Origin: Kangiellaceae bacterium
GTDB lineage: Bacteria > Pseudomonadota > Gammaproteobacteria > Enterobacterales > Kangiellaceae
Direction: 5' to 3'
Length of the DNA: 7,221 bases
Assembly: GCA_030148365.1 (NCBI GenBank)
Contig: JASBTO010000273.1
Location: forward strand, 1 to 7,221
The notes under the pieces were generated by a model. The model did no database searches, was not told the origin of the DNA, and saw nothing but the letters and a program-made list of their open reading frames with translations. Shown here one piece after another: positions 6,664 to 7,221 of the stretch. Numbering within the stretch: position 1 is the stretch's first letter; every line of letters starts with the position of its first letter. The position numbers and the translations under genes are program-made.

Positions 6664-7221
6664 ATGAAAACCAAAAACCAGAATATCTACCAGCTCGTCG
6701 AGAGCGACCAATTCAGTTGCCCTGACTGGCTCGCCAGTCAGGGGCTTGAGGATCCTGCGGTCCAGAAATTGATCGAGAAAGCCTGCCAACTCGCGACGGC
6801 AGCGACGCCGCGTCGAACCCGGCTGCTGGAGTTGGACTCTCTTGCAACCGGCCTGGAAATTGCCGGCATCCTGAACGAGCTGAAAGTCGATGGCGACACC
6901 CTGTGCGCGGCCATTCTGGTACCCGCCCTCAATGCCGGCAGCCTGCAACTGGCGCAGGTGGAAGAGGCCCTCGGCCCGGGTATTGCCAAGCTCGCCCGGG
7001 GCGCCTGCCAGATGGACGCGATCCGGGATCTGCAGATGCAGGCCGGGGCCGGACAGATTGACCGGCAGCAGGTAGAAAACCTGCGCAAGATGCTGCTGGC
7101 CATGGTGGACGATGCCCGCTCGGTCCTCGTCAAACTGGCGGAGCGGGTCAGTTTCATGCGTCAGATCAAGACCCGATCCCCGGAGTTTCGCGAGCGCTAC
7201 GCCCGGGAAACCGAAGAGATA
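6664..7221 (+). CDS. relA: RelA (p)ppGpp synthetase, N-terminal part (3' end outside window)
   Basis: The open frame from ATG 6664 runs off the window with 186 codons. ATG 6664 is the first start after an in-frame TGA at 6652. The N-terminus aligns with RelA (FSCPDWLASQGLED, residues 17-30). It continues into the RelA/SpoT HD-like domain: GLEIAGILNELKVDGDTLCAAILVPAL (63-89), LGPGIAKLARGACQMDAIRDLQ (103-124), and the signature QVENLRKMLLAMVDDARSVLVKLAERV (136-162). The hydrolase HD pair is replaced by V86-P87, and the aspartate of the usual LADRLHNMR motif by E160, so ppGpp hydrolysis should be lost as in other RelA proteins. This argues for RelA rather than bifunctional SpoT/Rel. RelA makes (p)ppGpp from ATP and GDP/GTP on ribosomes stalled with uncharged tRNA. 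The synthetase, TGS and regulatory domains lie beyond the edge. It is 24 bp after rlmD in the E. coli order. Confidence 0.93.
   Translation, partial: MKTKNQNIYQLVESDQFSCPDWLASQGLEDPAVQKLIEKACQLATAATPRRTRLLELDSLATGLEIAGILNELKVDGDTLCAAILVPALNAGSLQLAQVEEALGPGIAKLARGACQMDAIRDLQMQAGAGQIDRQQVENLRKMLLAMVDDARSVLVKLAERVSFMRQIKTRSPEFRERYARETEEI
6720..6743 (+). repeat. Perfect 11-bp inverted repeat early in relA
   Basis: CCCTGACTGGC (6720-6730) and GCCAGTCAGGG (6733-6743) are perfect arms around TC, starting 56 nt after the first base of the relA start codon. As RNA it would form a 10-bp GC-rich stem with a CUCG tetraloop. As DNA it is a near-continuous 24-bp palindrome. No T-run follows (GGCTTGAGG comes near), so it is not an intrinsic terminator. 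It overlaps codons for a conserved RelA segment (CPDWLASQG), which constrains but does not dictate the symmetry. Confidence 0.7.

Noticed and set aside
5941..6948. 335-codon minus-strand open frame across rlmD and relA
   Set aside because: It is antisense to two well-supported genes and spans their junction. No recognisable motif or ribosome site was seen. The minus-strand frame at 4644-5609 is rejected for the same reason.
1..7221. Mobile elements, CRISPR, tRNA/rRNA, toxin-antitoxin or phage genes
   Set aside because: Coding regions fill the window almost completely with conserved housekeeping and signalling genes. No terminal repeats, regularly spaced repeats, transposase motifs or cloverleaf-like sequences were seen by eye.

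Overview
The window looks like a core chromosomal segment of a GC-rich gammaproteobacterium. The main evidence is the divergent arrangement of a barA/gacS-type hybrid sensor kinase against rlmD followed by relA, the same order as in E. coli. The proteins resemble gammaproteobacterial families, but the genus cannot be read from the sequence. No mobile element, CRISPR array, tRNA or rRNA is visible.

Layout. Positions 1-438 (+) hold the C-terminal 145 codons of an MtaB-type radical-SAM tRNA methylthiotransferase. It converges on the minus-strand pair that fills 497-4331. That pair is, in transcription order, a periplasmic ABC-type substrate-binding-like protein (ABC_sub_bind family) and a 930-residue BarA/GacS tripartite hybrid histidine kinase. 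The two genes overlap by 8 nt, so they are probably translationally coupled. A divergent intergenic region (about 4332-4496) separates them from a plus-strand cluster: a PolB-like DEDDy 3'-5' exonuclease (4497-5285), rlmD (5296-6639) and the first 186 codons of relA (6664 to the window edge). The plus-strand genes are 10 and 24 bp apart and probably form one operon.

How the genes fit together. BarA/GacS kinases feed a UvrY/GacA-type regulator that controls Csr/Rsm small RNAs and so the RNA-binding protein CsrA/RsmA. RelA makes (p)ppGpp in the stringent response. RlmD and MtaB modify rRNA and tRNA. The window therefore combines global signalling with translation-apparatus maintenance.

No clearly undescribed system is visible. 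The points most worth a second look are: the binding protein coupled to BarA, which suggests a periplasmic solute-sensing input; the exonuclease gene placed in the barA-rlmD junction; a cluster of GGA motifs with a small tandem repeat just before the relA start; and a perfect 11-bp-arm palindrome early in the relA coding sequence.
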